Positions 10,537-23,097 are shown, counted from the stretch's first letter. The stretch: DNA of 64,000 nt from Acridotheres tristis (GCA_037013685.1 CM072904.1:558001-622000); one strand, 5' to 3'. A program made the numbers and translations. Notes: generated by a model not told the origin, from the letters alone.

Positions 10537-13500
10537 CTGGAAAAAATGGTAAAAATCCAAATGAGAAGGGGCTGAAGTTATGCTGAGTTCAAGTTTACTT
10601 GCAGTCACAGAAGAGAGAAGGTGAACTGGAGATATCAAGTGTTTCTCTCAGTGTCAGTCCACACCTGGTCAAGAGTTCCTGAGAGCAACAGCAGCTCAAG
10701 GTATGGCTCACTCCTTGTCCCCTCCCTGCCACTCCCTGCCTTGTCTCCCAAGCACTGGAACAAGCTGCTGGTGCACCTGTACCACAGATGGCCCAGGGAA
10801 CCATTCCACCTTGAAACAATCCTATCCAAAACCAATCTTTTATTTTTTCCCCTTAACCCAGACTATTTCTATTTCTGCAGTCTGGGTCACAAAGAAGGAA
10901 CAGTTGTGCTGCATAGGGGAAAAAGGAAAAAAAAACTATGCAGGTAATTCCAGAAAAAAAAAGTACTGTGAAATGTGTCTGCAAACGTCACCCCTTTAAC
11001 AAAAAATGCTTCTTAGAGAAGGAGCATGTTATTGTCCTGGCAGCCCAACACACAGGAATTATGCATCTTTCCAGGCTGCAGGGAACATCTCCCATAGAGT
11101 TTATCATCGCCTAACTTGCAATCCTGAACTTTTGTCAGAGGTCTGGTCCTTCAAGTGGAAGATCTATGCTGAGTTACCATGGAGCTCCTCACCTGCCCTG
11201 CTGATCTTCACATGGGGTTGGGGACACTGCAGAAGGGTCGGTGCCAAAGGGAGACACAATCTGGAGCTGCAAGACTGAAGTGTGACTGACCTTCCTTCAC
11301 ATGACTGAATGACACCTATCCCTCCCAGCCCTCCCCCTCGTGGAGGAAGGACAAAGCCTTATGGCTGCAGCAATAGGAGGATTCCCAAGGATTCCTATGG
11401 GAACCAGGACTCAGCTGTGATCCTGCTGACAAGAGATCAGTTCTTTGAAGTAGGCACGAGGTTATTTCTCTCCTCTGGCTTGGATTCTCTTGGAAGCCCT
11501 CATGTTTTTCACTGACTCCAGATGTGTGTTATGGAGGCCTCTCATCTGGTTCAGAGTGCAGCAGCTCTCTCTGGATCCCTCTTTATTGGCAGGAAGACAT
11601 ATTTGGGATCAGAGTCCTGCTGCACTTCCCAGAGAGACACTAGCGAGCACAGCCAGGGAACACTAGACAAACCAATCGTGACTTTTAAGCTCTGTCTTGG
11701 GTAGTCATTCTTTTAAGATTCACTGGACCTATAGCAACAGGAAACAAGGGGCAGAAGGCTCTGAAGGCTCCATGCAGGCAGCTAAACAACCTGTTTTTTC
11801 ATTTTTTCCTCTTCCTGAGATTTCAGGTATCTGCTTCGCTCCTTTAGTTGTGAAGTCACTCTTTGGCTGAAAGTTCTGCACTGAGAAAGCAATTTGCAAC
11901 AACTTCTAAAGCATCTTTCTAGAGGCAAAATTACTGGATTTCTTTCAAAATCAACCCTCTCTCTCTCTCAATAAAGGAAAAAGCCTCTAAGAACAGGAGC
12001 CTTGAAGGGGCAGCAGTGACTCCCCATGCAGTTCTGCTACTGAGCAGCCACTACAGCACCCTTGTGGCACTTTAGTGAGGAAGGTCTGGTAAGTCAACAG
12101 CAAAAGGTCACCACAGGGATTTGCCAACAAAGGAAAAGGGATATGGAATTCCTTCAGACCCATGTTTGCTTCAGGGTAAGTCTGAGGATTTCACAGCTGG
12201 AACACTCCATTCTGACTTTCTGCATTCAGGGTTAATTAGTTCAAGCTTGATAAATCCCCTTATCTAAATGGCTCTGCAGAGACAGGCAAAGAACATCAAA
12301 TAAAAAGGAGAAAAGCAGTAACTCTTCCAACATGTTTTTCTGCCTCTGGAACAACGACTGGGAGAAGCATGCAGAGCTAGAAAAGCCATGTGATAGCACA
12401 CATCTGACTGAGACCACAGAAGGTATGTGCTGGACGCAATTCCTTCTTTTCCTCCAAAAGCAACAAGGGAAGGCAGCACTGGGACCATGGGGGGATGTGT
12501 GGTCAGGGATGCAAATGAGAGGAAAAGAACGCCCAGGGCAGCATTTTGGCGTGGTTGTCAGGGACCTGTGCTCCAGCCCAAGTGCTGCAGAGAGGGCATT
12601 GGCCTCAGTTTCACAATCTATTACAAAGATAGTATCAACTTCCTCTGGAAAAGGCTCAGACCTTCTGGATAGAAAGCACTCCCTGATCTGTCGGTATTAC
12701 TGATTAGCCCTTAACGTGCCTGTCTGTTCAGCCAACTTCCATCCTGCAGAAATGAATGAACCCACAGGAATTACTGTCAGAGAGACCTGGAAGGGCAATG
12801 ACTGAGGACAGAGGGCAGACAAAGCCCCTTTGTTTCCAAGCCAGCACCAGCAGCAGGATGATTCGTGACAACCTAAAGCATCCTGAACCAAGGCCAAAGG
12901 AGGTTCAGAAAAGCAGCAGCACAAGGCTGTGGATTTGTAAGTTAAACTTGGCCAAGTCTGTGTAAGACACATTGGGCAATGCCACGTGTCCTTGAAGAAC
13001 CAAACTGCAGTACAGGAAAAGCTGTGTCCCCCTTGCAGTGATCCTGAGCCTGGGCCAGCAAGGCCCTGCTTCAGACCAAAAGGGAGTGGACAGAAAGTAT
13101 CTGCCCCAAGATATGGGCTGGGAAATCACCCAGACAAGGATGTGCTAGAGAAGGGGATCACAAAACCCAGCCCAAATCCAGAGCCTCTCCTTGTAATCCC
13201 AGGCTCTTTTAAAAGAGACAGTAAACCAAGAGCTTAACAGCTCTGAGCACCCTCAATCCAGCCCTCCCAATACTGCAACCCTAATCTTCTCTTCAGCATT
13301 CCTGAAAAGTATAAATTGCACAGAGTTATCACAGGGTTTTGTAACATGACCTTAAGTGTCACACCAAAACCATGAACCCAGTTTTGTTCCTCTGTGCAGA
13401 CCCATTTGTATCAAGGTCTCCAATTAAAGATCTTCTCTTCCTAAAGATAAAACATCAAAAGCCAAGTCTTGATCTTAAATGCAACACAGCTCTTCATCTG

Positions 13501-14281
13501 CTCTCTGTGAATTTAGCTCCCCACCAGACTAAAAAGACCAGCAAACCTGGAGAATATCATCTACATAAAAAATATGGAAAAAGCCAGTAAAGCTGAGACA
13601 AGATCCAAGATTAGATTCCCCCATTAGGTGAAGATCTGCTCACTGCAGGATTAAAATCCCCTCTGTGCCACCTGGCTCCAAATCAGTCTAGGGAAATTTA
13701 GATCTAGGTGCACATTGCTCTATCTGGCCCCTGAGATCCATCCTGGCCCTCCTCTGCGACTCGCTGGTTCACCTGGAGGTTTGGAGGGTAGGTGTAACCT
13801 TGCAAGGGAATCTTTCACAGCATGGGAGCCTCAGAAAGCCAGTTTTACCTGCCTTCTGGTTATTAGCATACTTCAAAAGATACCAGGTTTGCCTTAGCAT
13901 CAGATTATCCTTAGAGATGAGGGTGATTTTGAAGACCAAGAGCAAAGTCCATTTAAAAAATAAAGTAACCCACCCAGAACTCAACTGAAGCAGCTTTGAG
14001 ATTACACCTTGTCTCTTAAGAGAAACCTAAGAGACTACCAACATTTTCTTAAAAACTTTTGCTCTGGTCCTGAGGTACAACATTGCAGGATCTACTGTAG
14101 TCACTCAGGCTGCTGGGTAATTCTATAAGATTGGTGTGAGAAGGATCCCACTGCTTTGTCTTATTCTGCAAAATTGCAGAGAAAATGGGAAAATCCACTT
14201 TTCCATCCCCTTCCAACTATCTGGAAAATTCAAAAGATAGGTTTAAGATTTTCTGCAAAGAGAAGTTTGCAGAAGACAAGA

Positions 14282-14430
14282 TGGAATCATAGAATAGTTT
14301 GGCTTAGAAAGGACCTTGTAAAGGTCATCCTGTTCCAACTCCCCTGCAGTGAGCAGGGACATCTTCATCTGGGTCAAGCTGCTCACAGCCTCCATCCAAC
14401 TTGACCTGGAATTTTCCAGGGATGGGGCAT
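14282..14430 (-). mobile_element. CR1 LINE 3' fragment
   Basis: It starts with the reversed tail GGAATCATAGAATAGTTTGG and continues through AAAGGACCTTGTAAAGGTCA, CTGCAGTGAGCAGGGACATC and CTTGACCTGGAATTTTCCAG, the usual order for an inverted CR1 end. Confidence 0.88.
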
Positions 14431-15291
14431 GAAACAACTGGCACGGGGCACAATTTTAAATAAAGAAAACTTGAATTAATTGCAAATAACATGTTGCTTA
14501 TAGGAGTAATTGCAAAGGCAAAGGGTGGATTACCCAAAAACAGCATCTGCACACACAGAACCTGCTGCATCCCAGAGATGGAATCTCCATGTTCTTTACC
14601 CCATGGCTTGCCTGGAGCTGGAGTCAGAATCCCTGGGGAGGAATGGCTGGATGCACACAGCCCTTCTTCAGAGAGGCCACACAGCAGAGAGCCAGGCTCG
14701 GGCCAGTCTGGGCCACTGCCCCAAGTTATGCAAAGGCCCTGCCCGAGGTGCAGGACTGAGCAGTGCTGCCAGGCAAGGACATGTTGGGGACAGCATGTGG
14801 TGAGTCCCACTAGCTCTCAGTGCACAGACTGCAAATAATTTCAGATAAAGGAGCTTGTCCAGCACATCTGGAACTAATTCTACCCCCAGCTGCAGACCTG
14901 CTGTGCCACACAGGTGTGTGCACGTGCTACAGCAGGTAGGACAGCATGGTAATATGGGAAAAACAGCACGGCCACCCCACCGAGGGAGAGGGCTTAATAA
15001 AACCACCCCCACTGCCCTTCTGAGAGGCTGCTGCTCATGGACAGGAGCTAAAATGCTTCTGTAAGGACAGCTTGTGAGTTCTTTGCCTTTCACACAAGGA
15101 CAGATTTAACCAGAGACATTTTCAGTATGAATTTCCACTATTTTTCCATTTTTAAAGATTGTCTGTATCTGCACTTATGACAGGCAACTTTAATCAGTCA
15201 CTTCTCCAGTCAAGTCCTAATTAAATAATTAAATGGTATCATTAAATCACAGCCTGCAAGCTGGTAGCATCTTACAGCAGATAAACAGAAC

Positions 15292-15372
15292 CACAGAATC
15301 ATTAAGGCTGGGAAAGACCTCCCAGGTCATCGAGTCCAACCATTAACCCAGCACTCCCAACTCCACCATTAA
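15292..15372 (-). mobile_element. Short CR1 LINE 3' end
   Basis: A reversed tail, CACAGAATCATTAAGGCTGG, followed by GAGTCCAACCATTAACCCAG; only the last 80 bp of the element remain recognisable. Confidence 0.82.
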
Positions 15373-16394
15373 ATCTGGTCAGCCAGAGGAGATCCAGTGG
15401 ATCATGGTGCCAGAGGCCCTGCTCTCCTACCTCTGCAGATCTGGCATGATAAACTCACCATGACAAGTCCAAGATAAAATATTTAGTCAATAACAACAGC
15501 ACAACACAAAGCAGAACACAGGACACGGGTTTCACATCCATGGGCATGGGGGTTGTCAAACCAACTGCCACATGTGCTAGCCTAAGCAAAAAAATTTTAA
15601 AAATCCATAACTGCCCAAACACAGCTGAGGAACTTCTCAGGCTTTTAAACTTGATCCCAAATAACAGAAGGTGAAGGACCAGACCCATCTGCCCACCAAT
15701 ACTTGAAGCCACTTTAACAAAGAAAAAGAATGACAACAATAAAGAGCAAATGCCAGGTGTTGCAGAAGTTCTTGACACGAAGAGAATTGTAATATGACTG
15801 GTAAATCGCTTGAGTGAAAAGACTTTAATGAAGAGCAAACATGAATGCTGTACACTCTTAGGTGCTCCTACTGAAACCAGTTTAAGACTGTGCTGGGACA
15901 GCACCCAAACTGTCTGTCTTCTACTCAGTTACCAGGACCCAAAGCCTCTGCTGGCCTTTACAATAACATTCACAAGTTTTTGGGCGTAGCGGGGTCAATA
16001 TTCAACTTTGATTCAATCAGGACCAGCTAGATATAAAACAGGGTGGGAGGAGTCTATTTTTATCTTTGATTATCCAAGCCCAGATCAAAGGCTCTGCAGT
16101 ACAGTAACACTCCAAGGGCTTTTGATAGTGAAAGGATGTTTGTCTGGTCACCATAGAGAAAGCAATGTCAAACATCCTGTCTGTGGCACGATAAGGGATG
16201 GGGATGAGAAGTGGAGATAGGGCTCTGGGGGGAGGCACTGAGAACCAGTTTGTTTAAATAACTTGTGTAAGTTTGGCAGGGAGGAGATATTAATTATTTC
16301 TGCAGAAGTTAGAGCCTGCCCCGGATTCAGGCCAAGCAGACATTTGAAGAGGAAACATCCTGCACACCAGGCTGGGTGATCCATGCACATTTGA

Positions 16395-17279
16395 TAGAAC
16401 ACACTAGGTGGGCTGGATATCTCTGTTGACTCCCTCGAAGGCAGGGAGGCCCTCTGGGAGACTTCGACAAATCAGAGAGCTGGGAAATCACCAACCAGAC
16501 GAAGTTCAACAGCGGAAAATGCCAGATTCTGCACTTGGGATGGAGCAACCCTGATACACAAACAGACTGAGGAGGAAGATGCTGGAGAGCAGCACCATGG
16601 GAGGGGACCTGGGGGTGCTGGTTGACAGAAAGCTGAATGTGAGTCAGCAGTGCCCTGGAGCCAGCAGGGACATCTGTGTTCTGGGAGCATCAGGCCCAGC
16701 ATCCCGGGCTGGTCAAGGGAGGGGATAGCCCCACTTTGCTCTGGGCTGGGATGGCCTCACCTCGAGGCCTGAGGGCAGTTTTGGGCACCACAATATAAGA
16801 AAGACATTAGGCCATTAGAAAGTGTCCAAAGGAGGGCAACAAAGATGGTGAAGGACCTTGAGGGGAAGCTGTATGAGAAGTGGCTGAGGACACTTGGTAT
16901 GTTCAGCCTGGAGAAAAGCAGACTGAGGGGAGACCTCATTGCAGCCACAACTTCCTGGTGAGGGGAAAAGGAGGGGCAGACACTGATCTCTGCTCTCTGT
17001 GACCAGGGACAGGACCTGAGGGAATGGCCTGAAACTGTGCCAGGGCAGGCTCAGGCTGGAGCTCAGGACAAGGTTCTTCCCTAGAGGGTGCTGGGCACTG
17101 CCCAGGCTCCCCAGGGAATGGGCACGGCCCCGAGGCTGCCAGAGCTCCAGGAGCGTTTGGACAGCGCTGCCAGGGATGGACAGGCTGGGATTGTTGGGGG
17201 GTCTGGGCAGGGACAGGGGCTGCCCTGGGTGATCCTGGTGGGTCCTTTCCAGCTCAGGGGATTCTGTGATTCTGTGATC
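16395..17279 (+). mobile_element. Long CR1 LINE fragment with intact tail
   Basis: The longest CR1 copy here, about 0.9 kb. It includes the GAGAGCAGCACCATGGGAGG and GGACCTGGGGGTGCTGGTTG blocks, AAAGGAGGGCAACAAAGATG, the CTGGAGAAAAGCAGACTGAG region and the end ATTCTGTGATTCTGTGATC, which is the characteristic octamer repeat. The 3' half is close to the copies at 23.7 kb (same strand) and 32.2 kb (opposite strand). Confidence 0.92.
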
Positions 17280-17689
17280 TGCACTCATGGGATAGCAGAA
17301 ATGTGCCTGAAATGAACCAGTATTTGTCTCTCATCCGGTAGGCAGAGGGGCAGAGTTGTTATGGGAGCCCAGAGCAATACTCATGGTCCCCTCTTCCTTT
17401 CCCAAATATCACTGCAAGTTGTGGCTGATCATCTTTGGGTCATCTCACAAGGCCAGCCAGGATGTTACATGGCCATTGATTAAGGACATTCTCCCTCCTG
17501 TATTGAACAGCCATCTTCGGATTATGGTTCTGCCCAATTGACCTGTACACAAGGCAGACAAATACCTTGCCTATAAGCCCAAACTGGAATGCATTAGAAA
17601 TCTAAGTGAATATTGGTTCCTTTCACTGACTTTTGCCTTTCTGCAAACACACACGCTCCCCAAAGATACTTGGTCACATCTTTGGGAGT

Positions 17690-17750
17690 TGGAGATGATC
17701 TTTAAGGTCCCTTCCAAGCCAAACCAAACTATTTTGTGAGTCTATGATCT
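17690..17750 (+). mobile_element. CR1 LINE 3' tail
   Basis: Only the terminal part is visible: GATGATCTTTAAGGTCCCTT, then CCAAACTATTTTGTGAGTCT and ATGATC. Confidence 0.82.
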
Positions 17751-18064
17751 TTACCCTCCACTTGTGTTCTTCTCATGACTCGAGCTGCCTCAGCTGCCAG
17801 TGACATAAACAGACACGCATGTAAGAGTGAGATCATAGCAGTCTCTGCTCCCCTCCTCTCTCCTGGAAATGGGGAACCAAGGCCACACACCACTGCAGGG
17901 ACCAGTTGATTCCAGCTGCCAGAGCTCGGGGTGACCCGAAGAGCTGGGACTCAGCATAGGGATGGAAGGAGGGACCCACAGGGCAGCTCCTGCAGACTGA
18001 GCACCAGTGCAGCTTCCTAGTAAGCCCCATCACATCCCCATGGAGATGGGAGCTGTGAACTCAC

Positions 18065-18235
18065 CTCAGCAGCTTTCCTGTGGTCATCCTCATTGTCCAG
18101 CAGCTGGACATCCACGCCCAGGCAGCGCAGGTAGCGCCCCAGGCCCTGCAGCATGTTGTCACAGACTACGCTGAACTCTCGTGGGGAAATGGGGGCAGGG
18201 GGGCCTGAGGGCTCTGTTCTGGGTCCTTGGCATTC
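18065..18235 (-). CDS. EXD3: EXD3 exon 14 of window (start of Mut7-C domain)
   Basis: This 171-bp exon encodes residues 580-636, phase 0 at both ends. A proline-rich linker, ECQGPRTEPSGPPAPIS, leads into EFSVVCDNMLQGLGRYL and RCLGVDVQLL, the first strand and helix of the Mut7-C RNase-like domain (human FRVVCDNMLQGLARSLRCLG). D605 is the conserved acidic residue of the fold. I chose the acceptor CTGCCTTTCTCTAG because it has a good pyrimidine tract and reproduces the linker seen in human; a second AG 60 bp further in lacks both. The donor is GAG|GTGAGT. Confidence 0.94.
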
Positions 18236-20511
18236 CTAGAGAAAGGCAGGAGATACATAAGGAGCAGAAGGATGACTCCCAGTACTTTTGTGTTTTTCCT
18301 CCCTGCGTTTGTTTCACCCACCATAGCACATCCAACTGCCTCCTTCCACCTGTGCCACCACTTCCCCATGCTCTGCAGCACCCCTAGATCCTCCTTCCCA
18401 TCCTGTCCACATTGCCACCACCACCTGGGCCGGGGGCAGAACATGATTGGGCTAATTCTGAATTCGCCATTCTCTCCCTGACCAGCTGGCCACCTGATCC
18501 AGGGACCTGCAGCCTTTCCCTGGAGAAGTGCCAGCCTGGCCTCCAGTGCTCTGCACAGACATTCATCTTCAAGAAGTCACAGAAACATAGTGAAGGCTGC
18601 TGTTCTCCTAAAGTAGCCTGCAATTAATAAACATGTGCCAAAGCTATGATTCGGGACACACAGAGGAAGAACCAGGTAGACAAAGTAACCACGTCAACTC
18701 TGTTGTCTTTGGAAGGTTAAAAATAGGCAGTGCCTGAATTGTGTTTGTTTTATTTCAAATGTCTGCTGCTGGGGGAGTTCCTGCACTTGGAGGACTTTGG
18801 CTTTGGGAGGCTCCCAGAAGTACAATAGCTAAATTCATGGAGAAGGGAAGTTATTAAGGAACTTCCAATGTCCAGCTTTTGACTCCAGGAACTTGAATCA
18901 ACTGGGATGACTGAAGGACACTGCCAGCAGCTATGCAGGGAGCCAGCACTGCAGATCAGCTCTGCAGGAGCTGGCCCCAAGCTGGGAATGCTGTAACACA
19001 CCAGGCAGCTCCACCTGGGATGTCCATGGGAACCAGCTCAGGTCCAGGAGCAACACTGGTGTGATGCTGCAGCTCCCAGTAGCTGGTCCCTGCACTCAGG
19101 GCTCTGCAGCACTGGGTAGACTGGGCTGTCACCAGCTCCTGCAGGATCCTGGTGGCTGCAGCTGTGACACCAGAGCATGGTGATGAGGGATGGAGCTGCC
19201 CCCTGAACCTGAGGCAGTTGGAGACACTACCCATGGCTGCTGCTGCTGTTCAAACAGATGTGCAAGAGCTGAAGCTGGCTCTTAGCCAGTGTTTATCCAG
19301 TGGCCAGCACTGTCATACAGAGCTTTTTTCTCATGTTTCATGCCAGCAGACAGCAAAAAACTTATAAAGGATAATAGAGTCATTAGCCCCACTTCAGATA
19401 GTGGACCAGGAAACAGTGAGAAAGAGAGCTTGGAGTCCTGCAGGATGCAGTCAGAAGAAGTCTGCTTCTTTTGGTGTCCCAGTCCAGGTTTTACCAACTG
19501 CCTCTTGGCTGATGAATCTGACTATACAAAACACAAAGATGACCCGTGGGTTTCCAAGGTGGTTGAAGCCTGAAGTGCTCACTTTTCCCACCTCTGCAGC
19601 AGCCACCCAGCTCTGCTGTACCATACAACATTCCCACAAATGCAGTGCTCAGGGAGCAGCTCCATATCTTCCTGCCTGCTGAAGGCCAAAGGATGCTGCA
19701 TATTTACACACAGGTGGACACAGTCAGAAGCATCTCAGCCCAGCCATGGAAGGGGCACTGACTTCTGGAGCTCCACACACATCTGGGGCTCCTCAGGATA
19801 CACACATACACACGATGAGTCAATAACAAAATGGGATTTGTGCCAAGGTTTCCAAAGGTGCACAATCCACTGAATGGTTCCATTTTAAATATAAAACTTT
19901 ATTACTGAGAGGCACCGGTCACATTCCAAGATACTTAAGCAGAGTTGCATAGCTCTGGTGGAGTTCTAAGGCTCTGCCACAACACAAAACTTCTGGGAGA
20001 GGCCTCTCATGGAATGTGGTGGTGGGCAGGGAGGCAGAGACAAGCCTTCAGCAGAAAGGCATTTTTGACGGATCATTTGCTTTTAACTTTGCAGACTTCT
20101 ACTCCAGACACAATAAAGGAGATATTCCCAGTGTGAAAGCAAGGTGTGGAAACTCAGTAAAAAGCAAAAGTAAGGAAGTAAGAGTTTTGAAACCTTGGCC
20201 ACATAATCCAGACCCAAAATGTGGAAGGAGCATTTCCACAAGCAAGGCTCACTGAGCTTAGCACACAGATCTGCACCCACACTGTGCAAGGAGAACTGAA
20301 CCTCAAGTGCAGGGAACCAAAGTGCAGGGAAAGCTGGACCCAGGAAGGCCAAGGAGAGAGCACAGTGTCCCAGGAGGGAGGGTTGATGAGGATGTTTGCT
20401 GCAAGAGTCCTGAGAACAGCCGTGCACAGTGAAACGCTGTGACTGAGAGCAGCAGTGTGTGATTTGCAGGGGTCTTGAGCAACAAGCAGCTCTTTGAAGA
20501 TGTTTACAGAC
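18236..20511. other. EXD3: EXD3 intron between exons 14 and 13
   Basis: A 2.3 kb intron without recognised repeats. On the sense strand its first 429 bp continue the reading frame of exon 13 without a stop until about 20083. Confidence 0.85.
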
Positions 20512-20678
20512 CTGTCCAGAAGGTGATGGTGTTTCTTGTTTATTCAGCTGCTTCTTTGCCCTAGGTTTTTTGCTCTGTTTTCCCACCAGACTGTCTGTCA
20601 GGTCTGAACCCAGACCAAAGCTCTCAGGGTCCTTGCAGAGCCTTTCGTAGATCTCCAGCAAGCAGTAGGCATCTGAGG
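20512..20678 (-). CDS. EXD3: EXD3 exon 13 of window (ExoIII aspartate and linker)
   Basis: This 167-bp exon completes alanine 524 and encodes residues 525-579. It starts SDAYCLLEIYERLCKDP; D526 completes the DEDDy active site (D358, E360, D428, D526, with Y522). The rest is a lysine-rich linker, KKPRAKKQLNKQ and SPSGQ, which resembles a nuclear-localisation patch, although I cannot prove that. The donor used is CAG|GTCTGT, which is weak; an in-phase alternative CTG|GTGGGA after LTDSL would drop most of the linker. The frame stays open far into the intron (see findings). Confidence 0.92.
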
Positions 20679-21784
20679 CTGCAGGGAAGAGAATGTGAGC
20701 CTCAGCTCATATGAAGCTCATTCAAAAGTAAACCAGAGGCTTTCCTGAGGTAAGGAAGAGCCCCCACCTTTGTAAAAGCCATTGTGAACAACTGTGAAGC
20801 TGCAACTCCCTCAGGTCATACCCTCAGCTCCAGGACTGACTCACTGAGCATCACAGCTGAACCCACAATCACCAGGGGTCAAGGCAGGAGCGCTTAAAGA
20901 GAAGCTCTGCCATCTCCACTCTAACCCAATAACCCAATGCAAACTGCAGTGTGGCTCTTCCAACTACCACCAGGTAGCTGCAGTCAGCCCCTGTTCCTCA
21001 CCATTGTCCCCGAGCCTGCCCACAGCTCCTTATCACTCCTCTTGACAGGAAAGGAACTTCCCCAGGAGATGCAATATCTGAGCAGGTACTGCCCAAGCTG
21101 TTTGCAATCACCTGCCCACACTCACTGCCGTGTGCTGCTGCTCCCTGCAATGGCAACAGAAGAACTCTCCCAGCCAGTCTGACAAGTCCCAGTGATTAAC
21201 TTTTGTGGGAACTGTGTCAGCTTCAAGGATAGTCGAATTTAACAAAGGGCTGGTTTGCATCAGCAGACTGTCCTTTGATGCACCAGGAAAAGATTTAGAC
21301 CCAGACTTCTGACTCTGGGGTAATCAGCAATAAACTCTGTGGGTCCCTCCAACAGCCCTGAGTCTGTGCTGCAGTTTCTGACACCACATCTGCCCATTTC
21401 AAACCCAGCTCTAACAAGTACCTCACTGTGACAAATGAACACAGCATTTGTTTCCCAGGAAGGCTGTGAAATGAGGCAGAAGGAAGTGGACTTTCCTCTT
21501 TTCAGTTACTGAGAGGAGCTTCCACTGAGGTGATGTTTCATCACACAAAATCTGCAAAGCACAGGAATTCCTTCATAAGGGAAATAATGAATCACTGGAC
21601 AGTTTAAACTTCAACCATTAAAGTCATGTCCTCAAAAGGACAAATAAAACATGTGCTGACTCCTCTGAACAGGAACTAATCTGCAAAGCCATTTTCTTCC
21701 TCTGCTACTTAATGACTTTCCTGGGGACAGAGCAGCCAAACACAGCCTGCCCTGAGTACCTGCAGCACCCAGCCAGGGCCAGAC
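20679..21784. other. EXD3: EXD3 intron between exons 13 and 12
   Basis: A 1.1 kb intron; nothing else recognised. Confidence 0.85.
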
Positions 21785-21980
21785 CTGCATAGAGGATCTG
21801 CTCCTCCCGGAGTGGCCGCTTCTCCCAGTTTGACAGCTGCTCTGTTTTATCCAGAGGCTTCCCCAGCACGTGCTGCACCAGGAGGCTGAGTCCTTTCTCT
21901 GGTTGCCTGACCCCTCTCTCCTCGTGGCTGTGCTCTGGGGACAGTCCATCGACCTTCCGGCTGTCCTTCCCCCACTGCAG
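21785..21980 (-). CDS. EXD3: EXD3 exon 12 of window (exonuclease, ExoIII tyrosine)
   Basis: This 196-bp exon encodes residues 459-523 plus the first base of codon 524. After a variable, charged linker it has KGLSLLVQHVLGKPLDKTEQ, LSNWEKRPL and EEQILYA, matching human KGLSLLVQQVLGTALDKTQQLSNWDRRPL. Y522 is the tyrosine of the ExoIII motif Y-x3-D, whose aspartate is in exon 13. The acceptor is TTTCCATCAG. The donor is GCAG|GTCTGG, with a C at +3, weaker than the usual GTRAG. Confidence 0.95.
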
Positions 21981-23097
21981 CTGATGGAAACAAAAAGATA
22001 GAAACCACCTGGTTATGAAGCAGCTCCCAAATCACCTCCTGTTCCAGCTGGTGGGATCAGGCACAGCCCTATCACATCCATCTCGTTCCTGGCATATTGA
22101 ACCACAGCCCTCAGACAAGGGCTGGGATGGCACGAGATAAACATGTTATTTGTTTAACAAACACACTTGCTGGAAAGAAATCTCTTCCATAGCCAGGGAA
22201 GGGAAAACAGGGCATTCTTGTACAGCCCTGCGCCAGAGCAGCAGGGCTGGGATGAAGCTCCTTGGGGCTCTGCAGGGTGCTCACCAATGCTGGAGGCTGC
22301 TGGGCATCCACTCAATAAAGGACCAGCAGCGGCAGTTCAGCACCTTTCTCCTCCTAGTCCCGGTGGGAAAAGGCACTCCTGTGACAGCCTGGGCAGCAGC
22401 CCTCCCTGCAGCTGCCATTTCTCAGCTTAAACTGTGGGCTGTTGGCAGTTATGTCAGCCCCTGCAGCACTTCCCAGGTAAAGCTATCAATCCCAAAGATC
22501 TGCTTTCACCTCAACCCACAGCCTAAAACACACTCTGTACATTTTACCCATTAAAATGGTTGTGCTGAACATTTTCACAGACTGCTGAAAGCTCCTGCGT
22601 GCAAACCCAGGGACAGCTGTGCTTCAGCTGACCAGAAATTCCTGTGCTGAACCCAGCAGGAACTCCAGCCCTCCTAGGAACATCAGGGTTCTGTGCAAAT
22701 AATTAACTCCATCATATCTGCTTCAATAATGCATGGCCTTGGAGTAACAGAATTTCTACAAGAACTTCATCTTCCTAAGTGCAACTTGTACTCAGAAACC
22801 TTGTCCTGGCTGAATGGAGCTGGGTCTCCAAGAGCTTTTCACAGCTTTTATAAAGGCTATGAAAAAGCTGTCGGTATCATAAGCTTTAACTTTTTAATTG
22901 ATGAAAATGAAATTCTTCTGTCTTCCTTTACAGAATCCCAACACCTCAAACCCTCTGGAGGAAATGGTCTCTTAATTCATGCAGCCATCTCCCTGCCAAT
23001 CCAGAATGCAAAGAGACAGTGCTGTGGATTCAGGACAGTTATCCACCAGTACATGCAGGAGATATAATTTCCCACATCTCCATGTGTTTTTCCTTAC
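21981..23097. other. EXD3: EXD3 intron between exons 12 and 11
   Basis: A 1.1 kb intron; nothing else recognised. Confidence 0.85.

Larger units (their letters stand above)
10537..18064. other. EXD3: EXD3 intron between exons 15 and 14
   Basis: A 7.5 kb intron. It contains CR1 fragments at 14.28, 15.29, 16.4-17.28 and 17.69 kb and a short CT run at about 11,958. An open frame of 149 codons at 15455-15904 on the minus strand is noted in the findings but is not supported as a gene. The rest is unremarkable. Confidence 0.85.

Noticed and set aside
16815..17288. 157-codon minus-strand frame
   Set aside because: It is the antisense of a long CR1 copy.
18065..18175. Shorter version of EXD3 exon 14 starting at TTCAGCGTAGTC
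   Set aside because: Its acceptor (CGAGAG) lacks a proper context. The acceptor 60 bp further upstream has a good pyrimidine tract, keeps phase and restores the linker seen in human.
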